Assembly: GCA_019454045.1 (NCBI GenBank)
Contig: SKCR01026758.1
Location: 1 to 64,000 of the forward strand
Direction of reading: 5' to 3'
DNA length: 64,000 nucleotides
Source: Zanthoxylum bungeanum
Lineage: Eukaryota > Streptophyta > Magnoliopsida > Sapindales > Rutaceae
Shown: positions 34,691 through 45,616 of the stretch, piece after piece
Position numbering within the stretch: position 1 is the stretch's first letter
Layout: every line of letters begins with the position of its first letter
The notes under the pieces: generated by a model
Database searches by the model: none
Told to the model about the DNA's origin: nothing
The model's input: the letters and a program-made list of their open reading frames with translations, nothing else
Position numbers and translations under genes: made by a program

Positions 34691-36689
34691 TGTTAGACAA
34701 TTATGACCCATATCATCACTATTTGTACAGATCATGGTGTTGTTGTAAAAATTAACTATGTGACAAAGGAGATTGCACTCTTATCATTTGTGATTAGATC
34801 ACCTAGATGTATAAATGATGAGAGGTCCTTATGATTTGTTCCTGGACCGAGAATGATATGAGACAGTATCAGTCCACGAAGGATAAATCATTAAATATCC
34901 CTAGTCAAAGTATTATCGAGATTGGACATCGATTAATACGTAAAAGACTAGTATTGCACTTATGCGCGTTGTGAGGGCAGAACGGTATAGTTCTCATATA
35001 TTTGGGTATAGGATACTCATGCAAGTGTAATAGGAGGTTGTGTTTCACCGATGGTACGGGAAACAGCTTCGCTCAGGATAGACACCCTCGAAATTCCATT
35101 GGTAGTATGACTATGTGTCTATGGAAGTCCGAAATCAGGGTAGGTGTATTTGGTCTTAACCTGAGACTTCCACCGCTAATACTTGCGACAATCAATATAC
35201 TTTGGTTGAGGTCATCCAGGGCTTTAACAGGTTCTATGTACGCCAATACTGGGTATATTGAGAATCGTAGTATGTTGGGTGTGATGTCAAGATGGAAGTG
35301 TCACTCCGGTCATACGTAGGATACGGGACTGGTTCTCTTAAATGCTGCACCTATCGGGATAAAATGACAAGGTCAGGTTTATCCGATTATAGAGACTAGT
35401 CACCAGACATCCAACATGTGCTTCGTACGGGGTAGACACAATTCCAGCCCCAGGCCTAGCACGTGATCATCCGATACTGGACAGAAATACGCAATACTAC
35501 GTATACTACGCCTGATATAGATCATTTATTCATGTAAGGATGTTTCCGGAGAATTAGGAAGGCATGGCACTTTGCTAGAGGCCAACCTTGTCTTGTAAAT
35601 CAGTATAAATATAGTACGAGGTACTTACGTGTTCGGATAGTCCGACGACCAAATTTACTGCCAACATATCTGGGGATCTCATGGGTCGCTTCCCAAAGAT
35701 TCACCGATGACGTATGACTCGCACTCTAAATTAATCTGGGATTAATTATAAGAGAGAGAAAATTAATCTGGGATTAATTGCGGAGATGTTTTATCTGGGA
35801 TAAAATATCATTAAAAGAGAGATAACGATTAATTTGGAATTAATCGAGAAATTAATATATTTGATATATTAAACGAAATTAGATTTCGATGCAGAATTAA
35901 AATTAGATTTTAATCCGGGCGAACGAATTAATTTAGAATTAATTCGTTAGCGATGTGAATAGTGATTTTGCTAGGCGTAATCATTTAATTATGACGCAAT
36001 GGAAAATTCGTTAATTTGGAATTAGCGAATCCGAGCCCGAGATTATTTGCGAGCGCATTCGCATTTCGAATTCAAGTGCGGCACGTCAAATCATACGTCA
36101 AATTGCTAGTCGCATCAAGCGTCAAATCACAAGTCACTTTGAGTGATGTGACTTGACAACGTAATGGATTGAGTGATGTGAGTGGTTGGGGCTTTAATGG
36201 TTTGACTTTTAAAAGCCAAATTCAAGTGAAATTCATTTGAAATTCAAATGTGTGTACATAATACACAAATTTGACAAACCAAAAACAACTCTCTCTTCTC
36301 TCTTTCTCTCCTATCCTCACGCCCAAGGGGCCAAAAACTGCTCACTGTTTTTCTTCAAAATGCCGAGCAGTAGGGAAGCCAAGAGTGTGATTTTGTGGCA
36401 AAATCACAAGTGCTAGCACACTTACGAGACATGCGAAGTTGATAGGGAAGTCTACCCATGAGCCGGGAACCATTCGATGAAGCTTGGAGCTTGACAAAGG
36501 ACCAAAATGGAGGCCAAACCGGTGAGCACACACAGCCCACTGCCGAACTAGTGAAGCGGCAGAATCTGAAATTTTTGTTGCCTCCGCGTCGCTCAACCGA
36601 TCGATGTGAGTATTCCGCAACTTCTTCGATTTGTATTCGCACTTGATTCATGCTTATTATTGATATTGTGACCTTAATAGAAACTAAAA
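34691..36689 (+). mobile_element. 3' LTR of B3 (1999 bp)
   Basis: It starts TGTTAGACAATTATGACC and ends GAAACTAAAA, two changes from the usual ACCAACA end. It is co-linear with 22607-24441 except for two gaps in the latter. The TATA box reads TGTACATAATAC (near 36253), changed from the 5' copy. GGCTA follows at 36690-36694. Confidence 0.9.
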
Positions 36690-36694
36690 GGCTA
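36690..36694. repeat. right target-site duplication of B3 (GGCTA)
   Basis: Pairs with 22602-22606. Confidence 0.8.
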
Positions 36695-37445
36695 GGCGTG
36701 AAGTGTTTGAGAGGGGCTGTGTGTGGCTCACTTTTGTTGATTTATGGAGGGTTGTGACATGCATTGTTTTGTAGCTTTTGTGTGGGTTCTGTTGTGTGAT
36801 TAGTGGACTATTGTTAGTTGAACGTGTCTTGTTTTGTGTTTGTGAATGGACTATGAGAGGGCAAGGGTTGGATTTGGGTTTCTTTTATAGGCAAAAGGTA
36901 TGGTGAATCCTTACTTGAAAAGGAATGAGATTTGTGTAATAAAAGGGATACCATTTAATTAGTGTCACACAAGGAAAAAATATATTTAATTGGGGACATG
37001 ATTTGTTTAAATTAGGAATAGGTTTATTTGATGTTTATTTGATTTATTTAATTTGGTATGTGATTTCTTAGATTTTATTGATGTGTTTTAATTTCCCATG
37101 TGTTAAATATTTGTTTTATTATTTAGATGTGATTTAATTAGGTTTCGGCGTGAATGGGCTTAGTGGTGCGTGGGCTTGCGGGGGTTTTAGGTCAAGGCCA
37201 AGTGGTTTACGGGGATTTTGGGCCAAGGTTAAATGGTTTTCCGGGATTTTGGACCGAGGTTTAGATATTAAAATGAAGGTCCACAAGCGAGCCCGAAGCT
37301 AAACAAGCGAGTTAAATCCGATAAAATACTGATTTCCATCTTTTCCCTTCGGACGTCCGTTTCCCGTGACTTCCACGATTTAAAAGGTAGTGCCTCCAAA
37401 TGAGACTCATCATCGGGACTTACATGCAAAAATGCAGTGCCTACA
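36695..37445 (-). mobile_element. Tat-type Ty3/gypsy LTR, right part (5' start of the LTR)
   Basis: On the minus strand the LTR starts at 37445 with TGTAGGCACTGC, directly after a purine tract. It runs to the B3 target site, and the rest is at 22606 downward. It includes a repeated sentence near 37195-37265, GGGGATTTTGGGCCAAGGTT and variants, about 30 bases per unit. Confidence 0.62.
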
Positions 37446-37459
37446 GTCGCCCCCACTTT
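37446..37459 (-). promoter_or_regulatory. polypurine tract of the Tat-type element
   Basis: Minus strand AAAGTGGGGGCGAC followed immediately by TG of the LTR. A run of G followed by CGAC before the LTR fits what I recall for Ogre/Tat elements. Confidence 0.65.
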
Positions 37460-37617
37460 GATGGGACTTGTGCAGTGTGTTACAATGACAATCCTACCAA
37501 AGTTGTGCAATGTATTTTTACTTACCTGGCTCGCCAGCTGCCACCTGACTTGCATGTTGCCTCGAACTGAGCTGATGAGAGTTGGTTCATTTTCGAACCT
37601 TTACTGGGTTGAGATCT

Positions 37618-38110
37618 TTGAACTGTGCTTCATTTTTGGAGCGTCATTTCCGGCATGCTAAACCTCATTTTGAGGCGTCGCTGGTGGTTGTCCATTCTCG
37701 AACTATGCTCCATTTTCGGAGCGCCATTTTCGGCATGCTAAACCTCATTTCCGAGGCATCGCTAATGTGATGACTGTCCATTTTTTAACTGTGCTCCATT
37801 TTCGGAGCGCCATTTTCGGCGAGTGATAGTGGTCCATTTCCGAACCATGCTCCATTTTCGGAGTGCCATTTTCGGCGAGATGTCATAGTAGTCCATTTTT
37901 TAACCATGCTCCATTTTCGGAGTGCCCTTTTCGGCGAGATGTGATAGTAGTCCATTTTCGAACCGTGCTCCATTTTCGGAGTGCCATTTTCGGCGAGATG
38001 TGATAGTAGTCCATTTTCGAACCATGCTTCATTTTCGGAGTGCCATTTTCGGCGAAACTGATGTTGTGTCTCCATACCCGGAGTGTCATACCCAGTAAGA
38101 CTGATACTGA
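37618..38110 (-). repeat. tandem mini-hairpins around ATTTTC in the Tat 3' region
   Basis: Units of 60-100 bases contain pairs of tiny hairpins with loop ATTTTC, ATACCC or close variants. Examples are CCTC-ATTTT-GAGG (37663-37675), GCTCC-ATTTTC-GGAGC (37707-37722) and GCC-ATTTTC-GGC (37723-37734), with later copies CTCC-ATACCC-GGAG and GCC-ATACCC-GGC near 38072-38140. It can be read as protein on the minus strand only because the repeat has no stop there; I do not regard it as a gene. Confidence 0.68.
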
Positions 38111-38159
38111 TATCTCCATACTCGGAGTGCCATACCCGGCCAAACTGATGCTGATAATG

Positions 38160-38515
38160 TGGGCTTCGCCCTCTGAGATTCCTTCCTAAAACTGATACTG
38201 GCATGGGCCTCAACCTTGGGACTCATCCCCAAAACTATACTGATATGGTCCTCAACCCTGGGACTCATCCCCAAAACTGACTGATATCGGCCTCAACCCT
38301 GAGACTCATCCCCGAAACTGACTGATATGGGCCTCAACCATGGGACTCATCCCCAAAACTAATACTGATTCATTTCTGAAACTGACTGATATGGGCCTCA
38401 ACCCTGGGACTCATCCCCGAAACCAATACTGATTCATTTCTAAAACTGACTGATATGGGGCTCAACCCTGGGACTCATCCCCGAAACTAATACTGATTCA
38501 TTTCTGAAACAGATT
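38160..38515 (-). repeat. tandem repeat, about 60-bp unit, Tat 3' region
   Basis: Repeats of the phrase CTCAACCCTGGGACTCATCC followed by CCGAAACTGACTGATATGGG-like sequence. Six or so imperfect units. It continues directly from the hairpin array and is non-coding. Confidence 0.75.
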
Positions 38516-38699
38516 GTATTGTTGCTGCTTCCAATTGGCTTGTCTTTGATGCTTTCTCTTTTTTCTTCTTTGACATGTGAATACAAAACAAAACAAACAC
38601 AAAAGGAATGCAAAATAGGTTACGAGTATGCATGCATGCATGAGTTTCCTATCCCGTCGGGTCAGGTCTTCTGCCGGTGACTACTTGGTCTTCCCTTCT
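38516..38699. other. Tat 3' region, no feature
   Basis: Spacer between the repeats and the integrase remnant. Nothing recognisable. Confidence 0.5.
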
Positions 38700-38885
38700 T
38701 TAGGCAAAGTACTACTTCAATCTATCCACGTTGATCAGCTCGGTGAACTCATTCCTTTCCAAGTTTGACAGTCTCACTGCCCCATTTCCCAATTTCTGAA
38801 TGGATATCTTGTCTTTTCTGTTTGCTTCTTCCAAAGATTCCCCGCGTTCTAAACATCACTGAGTATCATAGTACCAAGGTTGAAT
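38700..38885 (-). pseudogene. int: Tat-type integrase extreme C-terminus remnant
   Basis: Minus strand reads AVRLSNLERNEFTELINVDRLK, then a stop, then YFA. This fits the final residues of Ty3/gypsy polyproteins, where a segment like L-x-G-x-x-F-x-x-P-x-N-x-D-x-L-K-x-Y-Y ends the protein. The rest of pol is missing between here and the gag remnant, so the element has a large internal deletion. Confidence 0.55.
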
Positions 38886-39078
38886 GCTTTTATCAAATAT
38901 ACTCATGTTGTAGGTTGAAAGGAAGAGACTCAGGAAAGTAAATGGAATGAACGCCTTTATTATCATTAAGAAATGGTTCGAACAAGTAGGCAAAATCAAT
39001 GTCTATATTAAAAAATGTCGGATCAAATAAACTAGGAGGAACAACTTCATCATTCGCAGCATTGCCTTCTTCATCGGC

Positions 39079-39705
39079 CTATGGTTCTCCACTGCTGACA
39101 TTCCATATCCCCATGGAAGAAACTGGGTGGTTGAGAGCTTGGAGGACGAAGCTTTCGGGTAGGCCGGAGTTGATCATATAGGTGGGTGGTGGAACGAAGT
39201 GGTAGTTTGGTAGAGGATTTATGTGTGTGTTGGGTTGTTGTCTTTCTAGGTCAGGTATTTTATGGGAGTCGATGAGGTTTTGGATCTCATGCCTAAGGCG
39301 GGTGCAGCTGTCAGTTTCATGACCTCTTCTCCGATGGAAATGACAATACAGGCTTAAGTAAAGGTTGGGTGGCACAGGGTTTGGAATTGGTTTAGGCTCT
39401 AAGGGTTCAAGAAGTCCTTGCATCATCAGCTTTTCAAACACTTTTGACAAAGGTCTACCAAGATCGGAGAACCGCCTGTTTCTGACGGTAGCGACCTTAG
39501 CAGTAGCGGGCTTGGTCTCAGAAGGCCCCCCAAAAGTCCTTCTATTCTGGCCATAAAACTTTATGTTCACACCTTCTTCCTCTTCAATATCCATGACAGT
39601 TTCCCTTAACTGTCGAAAATCAGCAATCATGGAGGTCATCCTCCTCAGCTTGCCATAAATAGAGGGCTTGTTGCCCTTGATGATCAGCTTGCCATAAATA
39701 CCCGG
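39079..39705 (-). pseudogene. gag: Tat/Ogre-type gag C-terminal fragment
   Basis: About 200 residues are open. The Tat-lineage gag signature is clear at YCHFHRRRGHETDSCTRLRH followed by EIQNLIDSHKI; it compares with the family motif Y-C-x-F-H-x-x-x-G-H-x-T-x-x-C-x-x-L-x-x-x-I-Q-x-L-I-D. An upstream segment has IYGKL twice (an internal duplication). The open frame extends to 39747, but its first 14 residues come from copia RNase H in another frame, so 39747 is not a true start. The N-terminal half of gag is absent. Confidence 0.75.
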
Positions 39706-41736
39706 ATTACGACTTGCAGTTGTCTTTATCAGTTTGGAAACTTGCATCGGTAAACCCAGTTACCTCAAGTTCTCCATCTCCATAGATTAAGAAAGCATCC
39801 TTAGTTCGTCTAAGATACTTAAAGATATTCTTAACCGCCATCCAATGACCATCACCTGGATCGGCCTAATAGCGTCTACACATGCTCAAAGAATACGAGA
39901 CATCAGGTTGCGTACATATCATGGCATACATGATCGATCCGACTACCGAGGTGAACGGTATCCGACTCATGTTGTCTCTCTCATCTTGAGTTTTAGGACA
40001 TATGTCCTTAGATAGAGTGACGCCATGTGACACTGGCAACAGTCCCCTCTTGGACTGATCCATGTTGAATCTCTTCAACACTTTGTTAATGCACGTGCTC
40101 TGGGAGAGTCCAAGCAGCTTTCTATATCTATCCCGGTAGATCTTTATTCCTAGAATAATGGTTGCTTCTCCCAAATCCTTCATGGAGAATTTTAATGAAA
40201 GCCAGGCTTTCACCGACGTTAACATGGGAATGTCATTGCCAATAAGCAATACATCATCAACGTAAAGGACAATGAATGTCAGTGCGCTCCCACTAACCAT
40301 CTTATATACACAAGGATCATCCTCATTTTGAACGAAATCATATTCTTTTATGATCTCATCAAAACGTTGGTTCCAAGAACGCGATGTTTGCTTCAATCCA
40401 TAAATGGATTGATTTAACTTACAAACATTGTTTGCAAGTCTTGGTACGACAAAACCGTCAGGCTGTTAAATATAAACATATTTCAAAAGGTTTCCATTAA
40501 GGAAAGCGGTTTTGACGTCCATATGCCATATCTCGTAATTGAAATATGCAGTAATAGCAAGCATTATCCTAATGGATTTAATCATGGCAACGGGTGAAAA
40601 AGTTTCATCGAAATCGACACCATGTCGTTGACGATACCCTTTCACTACAAGCCTAGCTTTGTACGTTTGTATATTGCCATCCATGTCGGTCTTCCTCTTG
40701 AAGACCCATTTGCAACCAATAGGTTTTACCCCTTCTGATGCATCAACCAGTGTCCAAACTTGGTTGGTGTACATGGAATCCATTTCGAAATTCATGGCAT
40801 CTTGCCATAAATCGGAGTCGATACCTTGTATCGCTTCCTCATACGTAGCTGGCTCGTCTTCCTCAATAAGATTAATATCCACATGAGGTGAGATCAGAAA
40901 CCCATACCTCTCAGGTTGTTTTCTGACTCTCTCCGACCTACGCGATTCTTGTGTATTCGAAGATTGTGGTATAATCTCATCCCTGATGGACTCTTCATGT
41001 TTCGTTAAGGATTCTGTGCCAGGAACAGTATCACTCTGATTTTCATCGAGTTCTACTTTCCTCCCACTAATCACTGCATTTAGGAATTCATTCTCAAAGA
41101 AAACCGCATGTAGAGCAACAAATACTTTGTTCTCTTGTGGGTGATAGAAGTAATATCCTTTGGTTTCCCTAGGATATCCTACAAATAGGCATTTATCCGA
41201 TTTGGGTTCTAGTTTGGTACCTTCCAAACATTTGACGTATGCCCGGCAACCCCAAATCTTCAGGAATGAGAAACCCGGTTTCTTTCCTGTCCATATTTCA
41301 TACGGAGTATGTTGAACAGACTTTGACGGAACCTTATTCAAAATAAGTATTGCAATGTTCAATGCATATACCCATGAGGTAATAGGTAGCTCTGTGTGAC
41401 TCATCATAGACCTTATCATGTCTAACAAAGTTCAGTTTCTCCATTCGGACAAACCGTTTAATTGCGGTGTTCCTGGAGGAGTCCACTGTGAAATAATACC
41501 ATATTCTTTCAAGTAATCAAGAAACTCATTGCTTAAGTATTCGCCACCACGGTCCGACCGTAATGTCTTAATACTTTTGTCGGTCTGTTTTTCTACTTCG
41601 TGTCGAAACTCTTTGAATTTCTCAAAAGTTTCCAAATTGTGTCTCATAAGATACACATAACCATAACGTGATGCATCATCTGTAAAGGTTACGAAGTATT
41701 CATATCCACCTCTACCCTGGCTAGACATGGGCCCAC
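39706..41736 (-). pseudogene. pol: B4 integrase, reverse transcriptase and partial RNase H
   Basis: Integrase core from 41736: the DDE region shows [11 protein letters not shown] and [13 protein letters not shown] frameshift near 41430 leads to the next frame, 41428-40466, which holds the integrase C-terminus (LKIWGCRAYVKC), the SERVRKQPERYGF linker and the RT N-terminus through KSIRIML and MDVKTAFLNG. A stop at 40466 is followed in frame by QPDGFVVP and SIYGLKQTSRSWNQRF, then the catalytic FIVLYVDDVLLIGND. After a further stop near 39869, RNase H starts with LEVTGFTDASFQTDKDN and breaks at the Tat junction. At 41719-41717 it keeps CAG where B1-B3 have TAG. Confidence 0.92.
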
Positions 41737-41741
41737 AAATG
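41737..41741. repeat. left target-site duplication of solo LTR (AAATG)
   Basis: AAATG directly before TGTTGGGG, repeated at 44148-44152 directly after CCCCTACA. Confidence 0.88.
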
Positions 41742-44147
41742 TGTTGGGGTCTGATAGGGGTGAATCGGTAACGCAGCGGAAGCGGTGAAAATCCGATTTT
41801 CAGATTTCAAAACTTTTTCTTGGATTAATAAATAAACACATTTATTTAATTACCCAATAATCAAATAATGAAATAAAATTTCAAATGAATCAAATTCAAG
41901 TGAAATTACCAAATTACCCTTATATGGTATTTTGTCCATTTTAGTCCGAAATTGATCCAATCAATTTTGAATGATTCTAAATCATTTCTAAGATGAACTT
42001 AGCATGTTCAAAACATCAAAACACCAAAAGCCACAAAATCCCCAAATTTCCTTCAAATTGCCGAGAGCACCAAATGGTGCCCAAGTTGACCATTTGGTCA
42101 TTTCATGCTTCAAAACTCATCCAAATGAAATCCAATCAACATGAAACTTTGCATGCATCATATACACACCCAAATGCTCAACATATATGAAAACCCCCAA
42201 ATTTGGAATTAGTTTGAAACCCTAATTTTTCAATTTCCACAAAATGGACAAATTAGGCTAATTACATTAAATCAAATGTTTCAATCATCAATCTTTCATC
42301 CAATTCAAGTCTCAACACAATGAAACAACTCAAGATCAAATCTAGGTCATTTAAGAGTGGGTCAACAACTCTAGAATAGCAACATGGTTTCATAAACCTT
42401 AAAAGATTACATATAACTACAATAGTCATACACTTTTTCATTACACATGCTTAACACTTTCATCAAAACAACCATCATCAAAACACAAGAAATAAAGAAA
42501 GGAACATCCTAGGAATATCACATATTAAGCCTAGAACAAAAGGAATAAATTCCTTACTAATAGCAAGTTCAAGAAACTTACTAAAATCCAAGCTTTTTAT
42601 GTTTAACTTTCTTTCTCAAGCTTTCTTTTTGCTTCAACAATGGTGCCTTTCTCTTTTAAAAGTGTATTAGGTTAAGTGAAATGAAAAGCAAATGAAAACA
42701 ATTTATACTTGCAAAATTAAGCCTTGGCCGAAATTAACAAGACCAAATGCAACAAATATAAATTTCAATTTCATTTTACCTTTATCACTTTATCAACTTG
42801 CATAAATATCTATTATAACCTTTATTAGATATTTATTTTGGTCAACAATTGCAACTAATGTCATTTACTTTAATTATCCTAACATAAGATATTTATATTT
42901 TAATTAATTTAATCATTCAACAATTAAATAATTAATTAATTAATCAAATACAAATATATTAAATATATGTATAATATTTACATTAAATATTAAAAACATA
43001 TATTCATTTAGGAAATAAGTCAAATAACTCATTTTGACTATTAATTAATGTGTATTTAAATTAATCAAGTATTAAATGTAAATACACAATAATTAAGTAA
43101 ATGACTATCTAGTGTCTTTTGCATGTATCTTGCGTTTAACCATTAAACGACTTTATAAATAATCAATATTATTTATTTATGTTGCTCTAGTGCTCAACGA
43201 GTATGTTTCATTATTGAGACTCTCTAGGTTCAGGTATATCCGTCACGAAATCAAATTTCATGTCCATAATCTATCCACCCGTAGATTATGACGATCACGG
43301 ATAATCTCGCTAAACCATACAGGTCGAGGTCATCGCAAATGTATAATTCTCCGTCACAGGTATCCGGATAAATCCCAGAGATATAGATATGAACGTCAAA
43401 TCTCTATCGGGATTATCCAGTCGACTATTCTATTAGCAATCTCAAAAGAATGTTTAGAACTAGCTTCTAAACTTACCACGGGCCCATGGTTTTATCTGAT
43501 TGCTAATCATATGGACTACCTATGCTCTGGTACACAGAACTGACGGATCCTATCTTGATACACATAGGACACCCTGAGGATCTATCTACACCCAACGAAC
43601 AGGCGGAGGTCTGATCTAAATAGATCGGTGACGTGACTGCCGTCTAAGTGTAGAAGATGTCTCATGTGCCCACAATGGCATCTCAAGTCTAAGAATCACA
43701 AGTGCTACTCAACCCAAGAAGATTCTTATTGACGCTGGTGTACCATCCATTAAGAATCTTCGGTGAGTCGTTCAGTGTTTATCCGCTATAAACACCTACA
43801 CGTCTATACTAGTCTCCAAGACTTATGGTTCATTGAGAAACCATTGGAATCATATATTCCAGTATACGACATGTACCAGTCTCAACGGGTTTACTATACT
43901 GACCAAGTAGTGTAAACCTTGACCAGGAACTGTCTGAGAATGACAACGTCATGATACGACTCAATGTCCGTTGCGACGTTTTTGCAACTGTACCATGACT
44001 AATCATTCTAAGGTCATTACGTCTTTACCATATAAAAGAATAGATTATATTATAGAAACTGCATATATTATTACTAATAATAATGTTTTACAGAAGTATT
44101 TAACAAAATACAACCGGGAATTGGCGCTCTGAGCACCAACCCCTACA
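41742..44147. mobile_element. solo LTR of copia family A (2406 bp) inside B4 integrase
   Basis: Homologous end to end with 4401-6816. Plus-strand termini are TGTTGGGG and CCCCTACA. No primer site, purine tract or coding sequence adjoins it. It has a perfect 5-bp duplication, AAATG. Because the terminal bases are nearly palindromic, orientation is judged from internal homology: the plus-strand sequence runs parallel to 4401-6816, so this is a minus-oriented LTR like that one. It splits the B4 integrase after the pre-integrase domain. Confidence 0.93.
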
Positions 44148-44152
44148 AAATG
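44148..44152. repeat. right target-site duplication of solo LTR (AAATG)
   Basis: Pairs with 41737-41741. Confidence 0.88.
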
Positions 44153-44755
44153 TCACTATGAACGAGGGCTAACAGTTCGGTGGCACGTGCACCTTTACGG
44201 CTCTAAAAGGTGATTTAGGCATCTTGCCTAATAAACAAGATTCGCAGACGTCATATGAATTTGGATCAAATCCGTCCAAGTACCCACTCTTCGAAAGTGT
44301 GGATATACGTGTCTTGTTTATGTGTCCCAGACGACAATGCCACATGTAAGTTTCATCTTTGTTACTTACTTTAAGCCTTTTGTTTGTTACATTATATGTT
44401 TGAGATTGATAATATTCAAAATATAAAGACCATTATTTACAACAGCAGTGCAAATTTCCATATCATTTTTACACATAAAACACCCAGTGTTTCTAAATAA
44501 AAAAGTGTACCCACATTGGGCTAACATAGATACATAAATAATATTCATAGTCAAACTAGGTACATAATAACAGTCTGATAGTTTAAGTACATGCCCCGAG
44601 GGCAGTTCCAAAACAAAAGTGCCAATGGCCAAAACGGCGACTCGTGTCCCATTTCCAACGCGGAGGTCAATCTCTCATGAGGCCAGTCTCCTGCTAATCT
44701 GCAGATCCTGCACATCAGTACATATATGAGTACCACAACCAGAATCAAAAATCCA
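44153..44755 (-). pseudogene. pol: B4 protease and pre-integrase domain
   Basis: Protease opens with WIFDSGCGTHIC at 44755 (D-S-G active site), then VGNGTRVAVLAIGTF and LPSGHVLKLSDCYYVPSL. The pre-integrase domain reads MWHCRLGHINKTRI and CESCLLGKMPKSPF, with the HHCC residues present. It is in frame with gag, and the frame stays open over 44632-44387. Stops at 44387-44389 and elsewhere disable it. It ends at the inserted LTR. Confidence 0.88.
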
Positions 44756-45616
44756 ATTTTTAAAACTAGTAGTAGACATGTTTATTTCTATAACAAACAT
44801 ACCTGAAGCCGGTGCCTTGCCCGCTTTGATTTCCTTCATATGTGCCTTGTACTCGCGGCAGTCGAGCTTCCAGTGACCCTGCTTGCCGCACTGGAGACAT
44901 ACATCTTAGGATTTGTCCTTACCCTTCCCAGAAGGTTTTGACGATTTGGCCTTGCCTTTCTTCTTCTTCTTCTTCTTTACACCTCCAGTCGCCTTGGGCC
45001 AAGCCCTTGGAGTCTGAGATGTTGAAGCGAAGTGCGCCTCGCGCTTCTTGCCCATTAGGAGTTCTTTTTCAGCTTCGCGCAGTGTGGACATCAACTCTCC
45101 AAGAGTTTGGTCTTGGTTCAACATATTATAGTTCATGATGAATCAACTCCAAGTGTTGGGGAGAGACTGTAGGATCAAATCTACTAAAGTCTCAGCCTCG
45201 AAGACGATGCCCATCTGTCCAAGCTGCTCAATGTCAGCAATCATCTGTGACACATGGTACTCAACAGGCGTACCCTATGACATGCAAGCGCGGAAGAGCT
45301 TCTTCTGCAACTCATATCTTTGCGATCTAAGATTAGATCGGTGAAGATCATGCAACTTCGCCATCATCTCATAGGGATCCAATCCCTTGTTTTGATGACG
45401 GAATTGCGGAGTCATAGCGGCAAGCATTACCGATTGAGCAGTCGCGTTGTCATCGCTATGAGTCTTCCAAAGCTCTAGCTCAAGCAACTGATCAGGTCGG
45501 GGCTTAGGCCCAAGAGGTCTCTGTATAGTGTAGAGCAACTTCTCGGATCCCAGGATAATCCTGAGATTCATGTCCCAATCTGGAAAGTTTGTGCCATTAA
45601 AGACATTATCGCCCAT
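44756..45616 (-). pseudogene. gag: B4 gag with zinc knuckle
   Basis: The ATG at 45616 gives MGDNVFNGTNFPDWDMNLRI, a typical copia gag start. One frame runs through to the protease with three stops: TAG at 45277-45275, TGA near 45145 and TAA just before the knuckle. The zinc knuckle is CLQCGKQGHWKLDC, with all four ligands, unlike B1. A lysine run (GGVKKKKKKKGKAKS) precedes it. Confidence 0.9.

Larger units (their letters stand above)
22607..36689 (+). mobile_element. Ty1/copia family B, copy B3, complete but decayed and interrupted
   Basis: Two LTRs, primer site, leader, gag-pol and purine tract are all present on the plus strand, with GGCTA on both sides. Removing the 4434-bp LTR at 27177-31610 and its duplicate ATTCT restores gag continuity. 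The flanks on both sides share GGCGTGA and GAGGGGCTG motifs, so they were once one sequence. The coding region is full of stops. Confidence 0.9.

Noticed and set aside
37785..38274. Overlapping open frames of 60-140 codons on the minus strand
   Set aside because: They are read through tandem repeats whose unit lacks stops in several frames. Composition and repetition match the DNA repeat, with no domain.
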